DNA from: Actinomycetes bacterium
GTDB taxonomy: Bacteria > Actinomycetota > Acidimicrobiia > Acidimicrobiales > RAAP-2
Length of the DNA stretch: 19,423 bases
Direction: 5' to 3'
Assembly (NCBI GenBank): GCA_021791615.1
Contig: JAJYWG010000113.1
Location: 1-19,423 of the forward strand
Shown here: positions 7,154 through 13,405 of the stretch, one piece after another
How positions within the stretch are numbered: position 1 is the stretch's first letter
Layout: every line of letters begins with the position of its first letter
Notes under the pieces: model-generated
What the model saw: the letters and a program-made list of their open reading frames with translations, nothing else
Database searches by the model: none
Told to the model about the DNA's origin: nothing
Program-made: the position numbers and the translations under genes

Positions 7154-9349
7154 TCACGGGGTCGGATGGGGCAGGTGCACCGCGCTCGTGACGGTCGTCC
7201 GGCACGGCTTGCTGCCGCAGACGTCGGGGACTGATCCGGTCGCGAGGAACGTCGTGAGCTGGCGCTGTGCGGCCGGGATGCTCCGGGGAATGAAGTCGTG
7301 GGGATCGATACCCGCCGTCGGAGGTTCGTTCGTGAGAGGGGGTGGCGGGGTGTGCGGGTCCTCCCAGACGTAGAGGGTGGCCGGAGCCGTGCTCGTAGTC
7401 GGCGCCGATGCCAACCCGTAGAAGGGGTCGCCGGACACGAGGCCGGAGGGGAGCGCCGGCCGGTGGACGACCGCGCCCAGCGTGCGCGCCTCGATCTCGG
7501 TGGTGAAGTTGGAGACCTGGTGGTCCCCGAACGCCATCTGCAGCAGCACCTGGTGCGCAGGCGTCCCGGGCAGCGGGTGGGTGGTGAGCTGCTCGACGTA
7601 CCCGTCAGTCTCGCCCCGGTCGAACAGCATCTGGAGGAGGTCCAAGATGAGCTCCTGTGTCTGCTCGTTCGGATAGCTCTTGTCGAAGAACGGGTAGAGA
7701 GGCACGAAATCGACGCTGCGGGGCAGCAGCAGCGAGTAGTTCATCGAGGGCACCCCCAGCACTGCCCGGCGCCATTCGGTGGAGATCGCCGTCACCGCTC
7801 CACCGATCAGGCTGCCTTCGCTGTTGCCGTAGTAGGTCAAGGGCAGCGAGGTGTCGATCATCGAGACCGGCTTGGGCCCCCCCGAGCGAAACGCCGCGTT
7901 CGCCGCGAACCCCTTCGCGCTGGCAAGCAGGCGCCCCAGGTAGAGATCGTCGATCATGGCTTGCATCAGGTGGTCGGGGAGCGAAGGGAACGCGGACAAG
8001 TTCGCAAACAGCCCGGCGTCGGCGATCTCGTCGTTCCCGTCGAGGCCCAGGGTGTTGGTCGAGCACAGCACCTGCCGGTAGGCGTCGGCTCCGTCTCGGA
8101 CGCCGACCGCGTCCATCTGTGTGTCGAGCGAGAACAGTCCCTTGCCGTAGAGGACGGGGCGACCGGGCGTCACCTTGTGGCCGGGTGCACCGGGGTCGGC
8201 GTCGACCGAGCGCGGGATGAGGCAGGAGAACGACGCGTCCTCGACGTTGCCCGGAACCGGTTTGGGCAGCCCGTTCGGCCCCAGGTTGAGGGTATCGGTA
8301 TGGTCGCCGCTCGGCCCGTTCAAGAAGTCCGGCACGTCGAAGGTGCCGACCACCTGGCGGGCGATGGTCCGTCCACCTGTGGCCGACGATGACAGATCGT
8401 TCACTTTGGTCACGGTGTAGCTGGGCACGCCCGACCCCAGCTCGGACATGGCGGCGTCCCGCATCGCCAGCACCGGGCCGGTGAGGCTGGACCTGCTGAT
8501 GACGGTGAAGTCCCAGGCCAGGTACAGACCCCTGGTGGTCACGCCGGCATCTCGGCGGAGCATCGCCAGGAGCCGACGCTCGTGGGAGGCCAGGACCGCG
8601 CCGTCCGCGCCCGCCGGCGTCGTGCCGGCGAGCACCTGTGCGAACTCCCCGGAGGCGGTGATCGGCGTGCCGGTTGCGGTCCGCAGGTTCCTCAGCGCCA
8701 CCACGATGCGGTTTCCTTCGGGGAGGTCTGCTGCCGGGTGGACCATGAGCAGGGGAGGCGCTGTCGCGGGGCTCCTCACGTCGACTTCGCCCCACCACGC
8801 CAGCCGGCGTCCGGTCGTCGCGTCGAGGAGGACCACCGGAGAGCCTGCGGCGAGCGACCCGGCAATGTGGTACTGGTTGACGATCTTCGAAGCGGTCAGA
8901 TCGAGACCTGGAACCTGCACTTCGATGGTCGACCCCGGCGAGAACCCGTCGTTGGCGTTCCATGTCGTCGGGTCGATGTGGACGCCGCTGACGTTGGAGG
9001 GCATCGCGTCCAAGGGGAAGTCGATCCGTCGTCCAGAGGCCGTGCTCGGGTCCGGGACGCTGTAGTAGTCGCTCGGGAACGGCAGCATGCAGCTCTGCCC
9101 TCCGAGCGGGTTGCACACCGGTGCACCCGGCACGCCGACACCCCAGTCCGTGCCGGTGTGGCTCGCGAGGAGCGGGTGTGCGGGAACGGGCGACTCGAGC
9201 GGCTGGGGCGGGAGGGAGGAATGGGCCGTCGAGCTCGTCGACGTGCCGCAGGCAGCCAGCGCGACCGCGGCCGTCATCGTGGCCACGAGCACGGACGCGG
9301 CCGGCCGCCACCGCGCGACCGCTCGGTGACCGGACCGTGACCACAGCAT
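7154..9349 (-). CDS. Large secreted lipoprotein with lipase-like alpha/beta-hydrolase elbow, 731 aa
   Basis: Probably a surface-attached esterase or lipase; substrate unknown. The N-terminus has basic residues, a hydrophobic stretch (about 17-32) and a lipobox LAAC with the lipidated cysteine at C34, followed by a Ser/Thr-rich linker. Residues about 80-150 (LPFPSDYYSVPDPSTASG, then NANDGFSPGSTIEVQVPG) resemble the N-terminal part of Pla-1/cef-type extracellular lipases, as I recall that family. A nucleophile elbow G-N-S-E-G puts the catalytic serine at S510, in TYYGNSEGSLIGG. The acid and histidine cannot be assigned safely; HQVSNF near residue 635 is one histidine candidate. The frame extends upstream to 9556, but the ATG at 9349 gives a correct signal peptide and lies six bases after a TACCAT -10 box, suggesting a leaderless mRNA. 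It is divergent from ahcY and converges on the amidohydrolase. Confidence 0.75.
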   Translation of the reverse strand: MLWSRSGHRAVARWRPAASVLVATMTAAVALAACGTSTSSTAHSSLPPQPLESPVPAHPLLASHTGTDWGVGVPGAPVCNPLGGQSCMLPFPSDYYSVPDPSTASGRRIDFPLDAMPSNVSGVHIDPTTWNANDGFSPGSTIEVQVPGLDLTASKIVNQYHIAGSLAAGSPVVLLDATTGRRLAWWGEVDVRSPATAPPLLMVHPAADLPEGNRIVVALRNLRTATGTPITASGEFAQVLAGTTPAGADGAVLASHERRLLAMLRRDAGVTTRGLYLAWDFTVISRSSLTGPVLAMRDAAMSELGSGVPSYTVTKVNDLSSSATGGRTIARQVVGTFDVPDFLNGPSGDHTDTLNLGPNGLPKPVPGNVEDASFSCLIPRSVDADPGAPGHKVTPGRPVLYGKGLFSLDTQMDAVGVRDGADAYRQVLCSTNTLGLDGNDEIADAGLFANLSAFPSLPDHLMQAMIDDLYLGRLLASAKGFAANAAFRSGGPKPVSMIDTSLPLTYYGNSEGSLIGGAVTAISTEWRRAVLGVPSMNYSLLLPRSVDFVPLYPFFDKSYPNEQTQELILDLLQMLFDRGETDGYVEQLTTHPLPGTPAHQVLLQMAFGDHQVSNFTTEIEARTLGAVVHRPALPSGLVSGDPFYGLASAPTTSTAPATLYVWEDPHTPPPPLTNEPPTAGIDPHDFIPRSIPAAQRQLTTFLATGSVPDVCGSKPCRTTVTSAVHLPHPTP

Positions 9350-9355
9350 GAAGCG

Positions 9356-9361
9356 ATGGTA
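9356..9361 (-). promoter_or_regulatory. -10 box (TACCAT) for the lipoprotein gene, leaderless type
   Basis: On the minus strand TACCAT (TANNNT consensus) is followed by exactly six bases and then the ATG at 9349. Transcription would start at or near the A of the ATG, so the mRNA would lack a leader. This agrees with the absence of a Shine-Dalgarno. The inference rests on spacing and match only. Confidence 0.5.
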
Positions 9362-9425
9362 CCCATTCCGTCGCCCACGCGTGCCGCACGCGAGAGGGCC
9401 CGACTGTGGCGTGGCATGATTGGGG

Positions 9426-9590
9426 CGCATGGATCCGAGACGTGCGGCGCGGCGCCGGTGGACGGTGGCGGAGCGCGGTGGTGCCGGGTGATGGCCCCGA
9501 GCCTGCGACCGGCGTGCTCTCTGGCCCACGCACTGCTGCACCCTGACGACCCCCAAAGGACCGGGTGCGAGCTACCCCGACGAGAGGAGC
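9426..9590 (+). promoter_or_regulatory. Possible structured 5' leader of ahcY
   Basis: The 245-bp gap between the divergent lipoprotein gene and ahcY contains several inverted repeats on the ahcY strand: CGCATG/CGTGCG (9426-9431 with 9441-9446, one wobble), CGCCGGT/ACCGGCG (9453-9459 with 9508-9514), and GCACCC/GGGTGC (9538-9543 with 9563-9568). GCTC-TCT at 9516-9522 can pair with AGA-g-GAGC at 9583-9590, which covers the ribosome site GAGAGGAG. The stretch 9475-9496, GCGGTGGTGCCGGGTGATGG and onward, looks like the 3' part of the SAM-IV riboswitch core as I remember it, but its partner CGGCAACC motif is not seen. Repeats of this length occur by chance in GC-rich DNA. No convincing -10 was located. 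Confidence 0.3.
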
Positions 9591-9594
9591 CGAA

Positions 9595-11064
9595 ATGAGC
9601 CACGCCGACCACGAACGACCCCGTTGGAAGGTCGCCGACCTCTCCCAAGCCGACTTCGGACGCAAGGAGATCGACTTGGCCGAGCACGAGATGCCCGGTC
9701 TGATGGCGATGCGGGAAGAGTTCGCGCCGTCCAAGCCCCTGGCTGGGGCCCGGATCACCGGCTCTCTCCACATGACGGTCCAGACGGCCGTGCTGATCGA
9801 GACCCTCGTCGCTCTCGGGGCGACCGTGCGGTGGGCGAGCTGCAACATCTTCTCCACCCAAGACCACGCGGCGGCTGCGGTCGTCGTCGGCCCGGACGGC
9901 ACGCCGGACGACCCCAAGGGCGTGCCGGTCTTCGCCTGGAAAGGTGAATCGCTCGAGGAGTACTGGTGGTGCACCCAGCAGGCACTGTGCTGGCCAGACG
10001 AGAAGGGCACGGGAGCGGTGGGTCCCACGATGATCCTCGACGACGGCGGCGACGCCACGCTACTCGTGCACAAGGGCGTCGAAGTCGAGAAATCGGGGGT
10101 CGCCCCCGACCCGGCGACGGCCGGCTCCGAGGAGATGGCGGTCGTGCTCCGATTGCTGGCAGAGAGCCTCGCCGAGGACCCGAGCCGGTGGACGACCATC
10201 GCGAACGGCATCTGCGGCGTGACGGAGGAGACCACGACCGGGGTCCACCGCCTCTACGAGATGCACCGCAACGGCGAGCTGCTCTTTCCGGCGATCAACG
10301 TCAACGACTCGGTGACCAAGTCGAAGTTCGACAACAAGTACGGGTGCCGTCACTCACTCGTCGACGGCATCAACCGGGCCACCGATGTCCTCATCGGGGG
10401 CAAGGTGGCCGTGGTCTGCGGCTACGGCGATGTCGGCAAAGGATGCGCCGAGTCCCTACGTGGCCAGGGCGCTCGGGTCATCGTGACCGAGGTCGACCCC
10501 ATCTGCGCGCTCCAGGCGGCGATGGAAGGGTTCCAGGTCGACACGCTCGACGACGTCATCGGCGATGCCGACATCTTCGTCACCGCCACCGGCAACCGGG
10601 ACATCATCACCGCCGCGCACATGGCCAGGATGAAGCACCAGGCGATCGTCGGGAACATCGGGCATTTCGACAACGAGATCGACATGGCCGGATTGGCGGC
10701 CATCCCCGGGATCCAGCGGATCAACATCAAGCCCCAAGTGGACAAGTGGGTGTTCCCCGATGGGCATGCGGTGATCGTGCTCTCCGAAGGTCGGCTCTTG
10801 AACTTGGGGAACGCCACCGGGCACCCGAGCTTCGTGATGTCCAATTCGTTCACCAACCAGACCATGGCGCAGATGGAGCTCTACACGAGGTCCGAGCAGT
10901 ACGAGACCAAGGTCTACGTCCTGCCCAAGCACCTGGACGAAAAAGTCGCCCGGCTGCACCTCGACGCGCTCGGGGTCCGGCTCACCACGCTCAGGCCCGA
11001 GCAGGCCGCGTACATCGGGGTGCCCGTCGAGGGCCCCTACAAGCCCGACACCTACCGCTACTGA
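9595..11064 (+). CDS. ahcY: Adenosylhomocysteinase (S-adenosyl-L-homocysteine hydrolase), 489 aa
   Basis: NAD-dependent cytoplasmic enzyme that splits S-adenosylhomocysteine into adenosine and homocysteine, removing the product inhibitor of methyltransferases and feeding methionine recycling. The N-terminal substrate domain shows [15 protein letters not shown] and the family signature [14 protein letters not shown] from S82. The NAD-binding Rossmann domain has GYGDVGKG from G276, inside the second signature [34 protein letters not shown] follows, and the protein ends with the conserved KPDTYRY tail that reaches into the partner subunit. Length is normal for bacterial forms with the extra insertion (about 480-495 aa). 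The ATG at 9595 has GAGAGGAG five bases upstream; an upstream in-frame GTG at 9565 lacks one. Single-gene unit with a long leader; a terminator candidate follows. Confidence 0.97.
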   Translation: MSHADHERPRWKVADLSQADFGRKEIDLAEHEMPGLMAMREEFAPSKPLAGARITGSLHMTVQTAVLIETLVALGATVRWASCNIFSTQDHAAAAVVVGPDGTPDDPKGVPVFAWKGESLEEYWWCTQQALCWPDEKGTGAVGPTMILDDGGDATLLVHKGVEVEKSGVAPDPATAGSEEMAVVLRLLAESLAEDPSRWTTIANGICGVTEETTTGVHRLYEMHRNGELLFPAINVNDSVTKSKFDNKYGCRHSLVDGINRATDVLIGGKVAVVCGYGDVGKGCAESLRGQGARVIVTEVDPICALQAAMEGFQVDTLDDVIGDADIFVTATGNRDIITAAHMARMKHQAIVGNIGHFDNEIDMAGLAAIPGIQRINIKPQVDKWVFPDGHAVIVLSEGRLLNLGNATGHPSFVMSNSFTNQTMAQMELYTRSEQYETKVYVLPKHLDEKVARLHLDALGVRLTTLRPEQAAYIGVPVEGPYKPDTYRY

Positions 11065-11103
11065 CGCGTCGGGCTACACCTCGAACAACCGCTTGAGTCG
11101 CCA

Positions 11104-11126
11104 TCACGAGGGGCCTCGCCCCGTGA
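11104..11126 (+). terminator. Candidate terminator hairpin after ahcY
   Basis: Forty bases after the ahcY stop, TCAC-GA-GGGGC, loop CTC, GCCCC-GTGA forms a nine-pair stem with a two-base bulge. No T-tract follows. Its position at the end of a single-gene unit supports the call. Confidence 0.4.
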
Positions 11127-11178
11127 GCGGACCGGAGATCCGCGCATCCGCCGACACGCGTGGCCACGGATACCATGA

Positions 11179-11721
11179 GTGATCCCCTCTGACGCGGCAC
11201 ACCCCGACGAGCACCCCGGCCCGTGCCGGGGAGCGCACCTCGATGCTGGCGGCTTTGGGTCCCCGGAGGACAGGAAACCCGGGTCCCCGACGAAGCCCGT
11301 GTGGTCGCTGCTCGCCGCGGGCGGCCGGGGCAATCCCCTCGTCGTGAACCTCGTCCTGTGGGCCGGTGGCGTCCTCATGCTGTGGTCGGCCGCCGTGCAC
11401 CTGCACCTGTGGTCCGATGGCTACCGCCACATCGCCACTATCGGACCACTCTTCCTGGTACAAGGCGTGGCGGGGATCGTGATGGCAGTCGTCCTCGCCC
11501 TCGTTCGCCGGGTCTGGATCGCGGTGCTCTGCGCCGGGTACTTCGTCGCGACCGTCGCCGGGTTCCTCGTCTCCGTGAATTTCGGCCTCTTCGGGTTCCA
11601 GGACACCTGGCTCGCCCCGACAGCCAAGGCTGCCTTCGGCATCGAGGTCGCCGGTTTCGTCGTACTGGTGGTCGGAGCCGCGCTCTGTGTCACCTTCCGC
11701 CGCGAGCACTCCACGGACTGA
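11179..11721 (+). CDS. Small four-helix integral membrane protein, function unknown, up to 180 aa
   Basis: I do not recognise a named family. The protein has about four hydrophobic segments: VNLVLWAGGVLMLWSAAVHLHLW, IGPLFLVQGVAGIVMAVVLALV, VWIAVLCAGYFVATVAGFLVSVNF and AAFGIEVAGFVVLVVGAALCV. It ends in a short charged tail, RREHSTD. The second segment carries HLHLW and a nearby histidine (YRHIA), which might bind metal or heme, but that is a guess. The frame starts at GTG 11179, but its first 40 residues are hydrophilic, Pro/Gly-rich and unlike a membrane protein start. A GTG at 11299 (140 aa) just before the first helix is at least as likely. TACCAT at 11171-11176 could be a -10 box, which would make 11183-11298 a leader. 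Neither start has a clear ribosome site. It converges on the FxsA gene. Confidence 0.6.
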   Translation: MIPSDAAHPDEHPGPCRGAHLDAGGFGSPEDRKPGSPTKPVWSLLAAGGRGNPLVVNLVLWAGGVLMLWSAAVHLHLWSDGYRHIATIGPLFLVQGVAGIVMAVVLALVRRVWIAVLCAGYFVATVAGFLVSVNFGLFGFQDTWLAPTAKAAFGIEVAGFVVLVVGAALCVTFRREHSTD

Positions 11722-11739
11722 GCACGCGGTCACGATCAC

Positions 11740-11755
11740 GGCCGCGGCCGCGGCC
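11740..11755. repeat. 16-bp perfect palindrome between convergent genes
   Basis: GGCCGCGGCCGCGGCC equals its own reverse complement. It lies 18 bp after the membrane-protein stop. As RNA it cannot form a normal loop, and chance GC runs are frequent, so a function is doubtful. Confidence 0.5.
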
Positions 11756-11771
11756 TGCAAGGGTGGGCAGC

Positions 11772-11802
11772 GTGCCCGGCGAGCGGTGTGCCCGGCGAGC
11801 GG
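11772..11802. repeat. Two direct copies of GTGCCCGGCGAGCGG
   Basis: Copies at 11772-11786 and 11788-11802 give a 16-bp period. They sit in the 95-bp gap before the FxsA stop, next to the 16-bp palindrome. A third, diverged start (CGTGCGCGCTC) follows. They are part of a wider pattern of short tandem repeats at gene ends in this window. Confidence 0.8.
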
Positions 11803-11816
11803 CGTGCGCGCTCAGC

Positions 11817-12374
11817 TCAGCTCAGGTCCGGTTCCTCGTCACCTGCCCCGCTCGGTGGCCGGGAGGGCGGCACAACTCCGGGCGGCGGCGCGATCCCGTG
11901 CGGCGGCACAACTCCGGGCGGCGGCCCAATCCCGGGCGGCAAGGGCATCCCGGATCGCCGGTCGTGGTGGCTCGGCTGCGATTCGACGTTGATCACCTGC
12001 CAACGGCTTGAACCGGGACGCTGCACCCTTCGGGCGATCCGGTGTCCCGACACCCGGATGAGCAGGTGTCGCACCGGGCCCACCATGAGCACGAGGCCGA
12101 GGGCATCGCCGATGAACCCGGGCACGCAGATCAACACGCCGCCGACGAGCACCACCAGACCGTCGAGGAGCTCTTTGGTCGGCACCTCCCCCTGCAACAG
12201 CCGCTTGCGAGTGTGGGCGATGATGCCCACGCCCACCCGGCGCACCACGAACGGGCCCAGTGCGCTCGCGGCCACGAGAAGCACCAGCGCCAGCACGAAG
12301 CCGATCTGCCCGGCCACGGCCACAAAAGCAACGATCTCGGCGGCGACGAAAAGGAGCGCGGCGAGAAAGATCAC
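11817..12374 (-). CDS. fxsA: FxsA family cytoplasmic membrane protein, 185 aa
   Basis: FxsA proteins are small inner-membrane proteins. In E. coli the family founder relieves exclusion of phage T7 by the F-factor PifA protein when overproduced; the normal role is unknown. The family pattern is clear: first helix VIFLAALLFVAAEIVAFVAV with the conserved Glu inside the membrane, second helix IGFVLALVLLVAASALGPFVV followed by RR, then the linker GEVPTKELLDG, and finally LVVLVGGVLICVPGFIGDALGLVLMVGPVR with its PGF-DALG motif. After the fold comes a Pro/Gly-rich tail (LPPGIGPPPGVVPP) partly encoded by a 36-bp tandem repeat. I place the start at GTG 12374, right before the first helix. The frame extends to ATG 12422, but those 16 codons cover minisatellite DNA. 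TACCCT five bases before the GTG suggests a leaderless mRNA. It lies downstream of the PIG-L gene on the same strand. Confidence 0.85.
   Translation of the reverse strand: MIFLAALLFVAAEIVAFVAVAGQIGFVLALVLLVAASALGPFVVRRVGVGIIAHTRKRLLQGEVPTKELLDGLVVLVGGVLICVPGFIGDALGLVLMVGPVRHLLIRVSGHRIARRVQRPGSSRWQVINVESQPSHHDRRSGMPLPPGIGPPPGVVPPHGIAPPPGVVPPSRPPSGAGDEEPDLS
11871..11942. repeat. 36-bp tandem repeat, two copies, within fxsA
   Basis: Units starting CACAACTCCGGGCGGCGG at 11871 and 11907 encode the Pro/Gly-rich C-terminal tail of the FxsA protein (12 residues per unit, with PPGVVPP). Copies differ at a few bases. The period keeps the frame, so copy number could change without breaking the gene. 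Confidence 0.75.
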
Positions 12375-12379
12375 ACTGC

Positions 12380-12385
12380 AGGGTA
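12380..12385 (-). promoter_or_regulatory. -10 box (TACCCT) for fxsA, leaderless type
   Basis: TACCCT on the minus strand is five bases before the GTG at 12374. It matches TANNNT and fits a leaderless transcript. This would let fxsA be expressed apart from the upstream PIG-L gene. The evidence is spacing and consensus only. Confidence 0.35.
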
Positions 12386-12401
12386 ACGGTTCAGCACCCT
12401 C

Positions 12402-12443
12402 GGGCCACCGGCGCGGGGCCACCGGCGCGGGGCCACCGGCCCG
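12402..12443. repeat. 14-bp tandem repeat, three copies
   Basis: GGGCCACCGGCGCG occurs at 12402 and 12416 without change and at 12430 with one changed base (ending CCCG). It abuts the 28-bp array that follows. Together they fill the space between the FxsA promoter and the end of the PIG-L gene. Confidence 0.92.
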
Positions 12444-12527
12444 ACCTGCCCGCCTGGCTCAGACCTGCCCCACCTGCCCGCCTGGCTCAGACCTGCCCCA
12501 CCTGCCCGCCTGGCTCAGACCTGCCCC
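12444..12527. repeat. 28-bp tandem repeat, three identical copies, covering the PIG-L stop codon
   Basis: Identical 28-bp units start at 12444, 12472 and 12500 (core GCCCGCCTGGCTCAGACC). The stop codon of the PIG-L deacetylase (12515-12517) lies in the third unit, so the array looks like repeated copying of the gene's own 3' end outward. On the minus strand each unit carries GGGGCAGGTCTGA, the last codons plus stop. The 28-bp period is twice the 14-bp period next door. Confidence 0.95.
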
Positions 12528-13339
12528 ACCCCGGCAAACAGGTCGTCCTCGGGCAAAGGCGCCCCCGTCCGGTCACGCGCTCGGACGTAATGCTCGATGG
12601 AGAAGATCTCCGAGTACAGCTCCAGGCCGAGCCCGAGGAAGAAGGCGATGTCCTCCTGGCTCCGGTGCGCCGCCAACGCCGCGAATTTGGTCTCGATCGC
12701 TCCCGAGCAGTCCACCGCTGCGGAGATGAGATCATCAGCGGTACCGAGGTCGGTGGCGCCGTCCAGCCACTCGGGGAGCTCGACGCCGAACGAGACCGCC
12801 AGGTCGACGAAACCCGCCAGGCTGGAGCGGGGAACGGTGACGAAGTAGAGCTTCGCCGGGATACCGGTGCTGTCCGATGCAGCGACCGTGATGCGGTGCG
12901 CCTGGACGTGGTCGGGGTGCCCGTAGAAGCCGTCGGCGTCGTAGGTCACCACGACGTCGGGGCGGTAGCGCTCCATCAGCTCACCCAGCCGAGCCGAGGC
13001 CTCGGCCGGCGGTGCCGCGGCGAAGGCGCCCGGCGCGTCGTTCTGCGGCCACCCGGACATGCCCGAGTCGCCGTACCCGAGGCGCTCCAGGTGGGTCACC
13101 CCGAGGATGCGGCAGCTCTCTTCGAGGTCCCGGCGCCGGATGCGGGCAACTTGGGCCGGATCGTGGCCCGGATCGCCGGGCCTCACCCCCCCGGGCCCGA
13201 ACCCCAGCTCTCCCCCGGTGCAGGTGACGAGCACGGTGTCGATCCCCTCGGCGCGGCAGCGAGCCAGGACGCCCCCGGTGAACAGCGCCTCGTCATCGGG
13301 GTGGGCGTGGACCGCCATCAGGGTGCGCCGGCGCGACAT
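12515..13339 (-). CDS. PIG-L family zinc deacetylase (MshB/Mca-like), 274 aa
   Basis: Zinc-dependent amide hydrolase. The closest well-known actinobacterial members are MshB, which deacetylates GlcNAc-inositol in mycothiol synthesis, and Mca, which cleaves mycothiol S-conjugates. The first motif AHPDDE (residues 12-17) gives zinc ligands H13 and D16 and catalytic base D15. The second, YGHPDHVQAH (139-148), holds the third zinc ligand, probably H144. Between them lie TCTGGELG (39-46) and LGYGDSGMSGW (87-97), a block typical of the MshB/Mca branch. Length fits both, and I cannot choose between them, so no symbol is given. The ATG at 13339 has no Shine-Dalgarno, but TAGCCT lies six bases upstream, pointing to a leaderless mRNA. 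It is divergent from the sedolisin gene, and its 3' end runs into a 28-bp tandem array. Confidence 0.88.
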   Translation of the reverse strand: MSRRRTLMAVHAHPDDEALFTGGVLARCRAEGIDTVLVTCTGGELGFGPGGVRPGDPGHDPAQVARIRRRDLEESCRILGVTHLERLGYGDSGMSGWPQNDAPGAFAAAPPAEASARLGELMERYRPDVVVTYDADGFYGHPDHVQAHRITVAASDSTGIPAKLYFVTVPRSSLAGFVDLAVSFGVELPEWLDGATDLGTADDLISAAVDCSGAIETKFAALAAHRSQEDIAFFLGLGLELYSEIFSIEHYVRARDRTGAPLPEDDLFAGVGQV

Positions 13340-13345
13340 GCCGCA

Positions 13346-13351
13346 AGGCTA
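13346..13351 (-). promoter_or_regulatory. -10 box (TAGCCT) for the PIG-L gene, leaderless type
   Basis: On the minus strand GTTTAGCCT is followed by six bases and the ATG at 13339. TAGCCT fits TANNNT at leaderless spacing. The same nine bases occur at the same distance before the divergent sedolisin gene. Confidence 0.55.
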
Positions 13352-13393
13352 AACCGACCGCGCCCTGCTCGTCACCGGCGAACCTCTCTCGTT

Positions 13394-13399
13394 TAGCCT
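13394..13399 (+). promoter_or_regulatory. -10 box (TAGCCT) for the sedolisin gene, leaderless type
   Basis: GTTTAGCCT ends six bases before the GTG at 13406. The TAG within it (13394-13396) is also an in-frame stop, so translation must begin at GTG 13400 or GTG 13406. With TSS spacing of six, 13406 is favoured. It mirrors the box of the divergent PIG-L gene 43 bp away. Confidence 0.55.
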
Positions 13400-13405
13400 G
13401 TGGGC

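Noticed and set aside
9480..9520. Minus-strand CAGGCTCGG resembling part of the SAH riboswitch
   Set aside because: It is on the strand opposite ahcY, and the matching upstream half of the motif is missing, so it is taken as chance.
7605..10235. 876-codon open frame on the minus strand
   Set aside because: It lies antisense to ahcY and in another frame of the lipoprotein gene. Both of those have clear family motifs; this frame has none and is Arg/Pro-rich as GC-rich shadow frames are.
11179..11298. Hydrophilic first 40 codons as a real domain of the membrane protein
   Set aside because: No ribosome site, no pattern, and a possible -10 box just before it suggest leader DNA; kept only as an alternative start.
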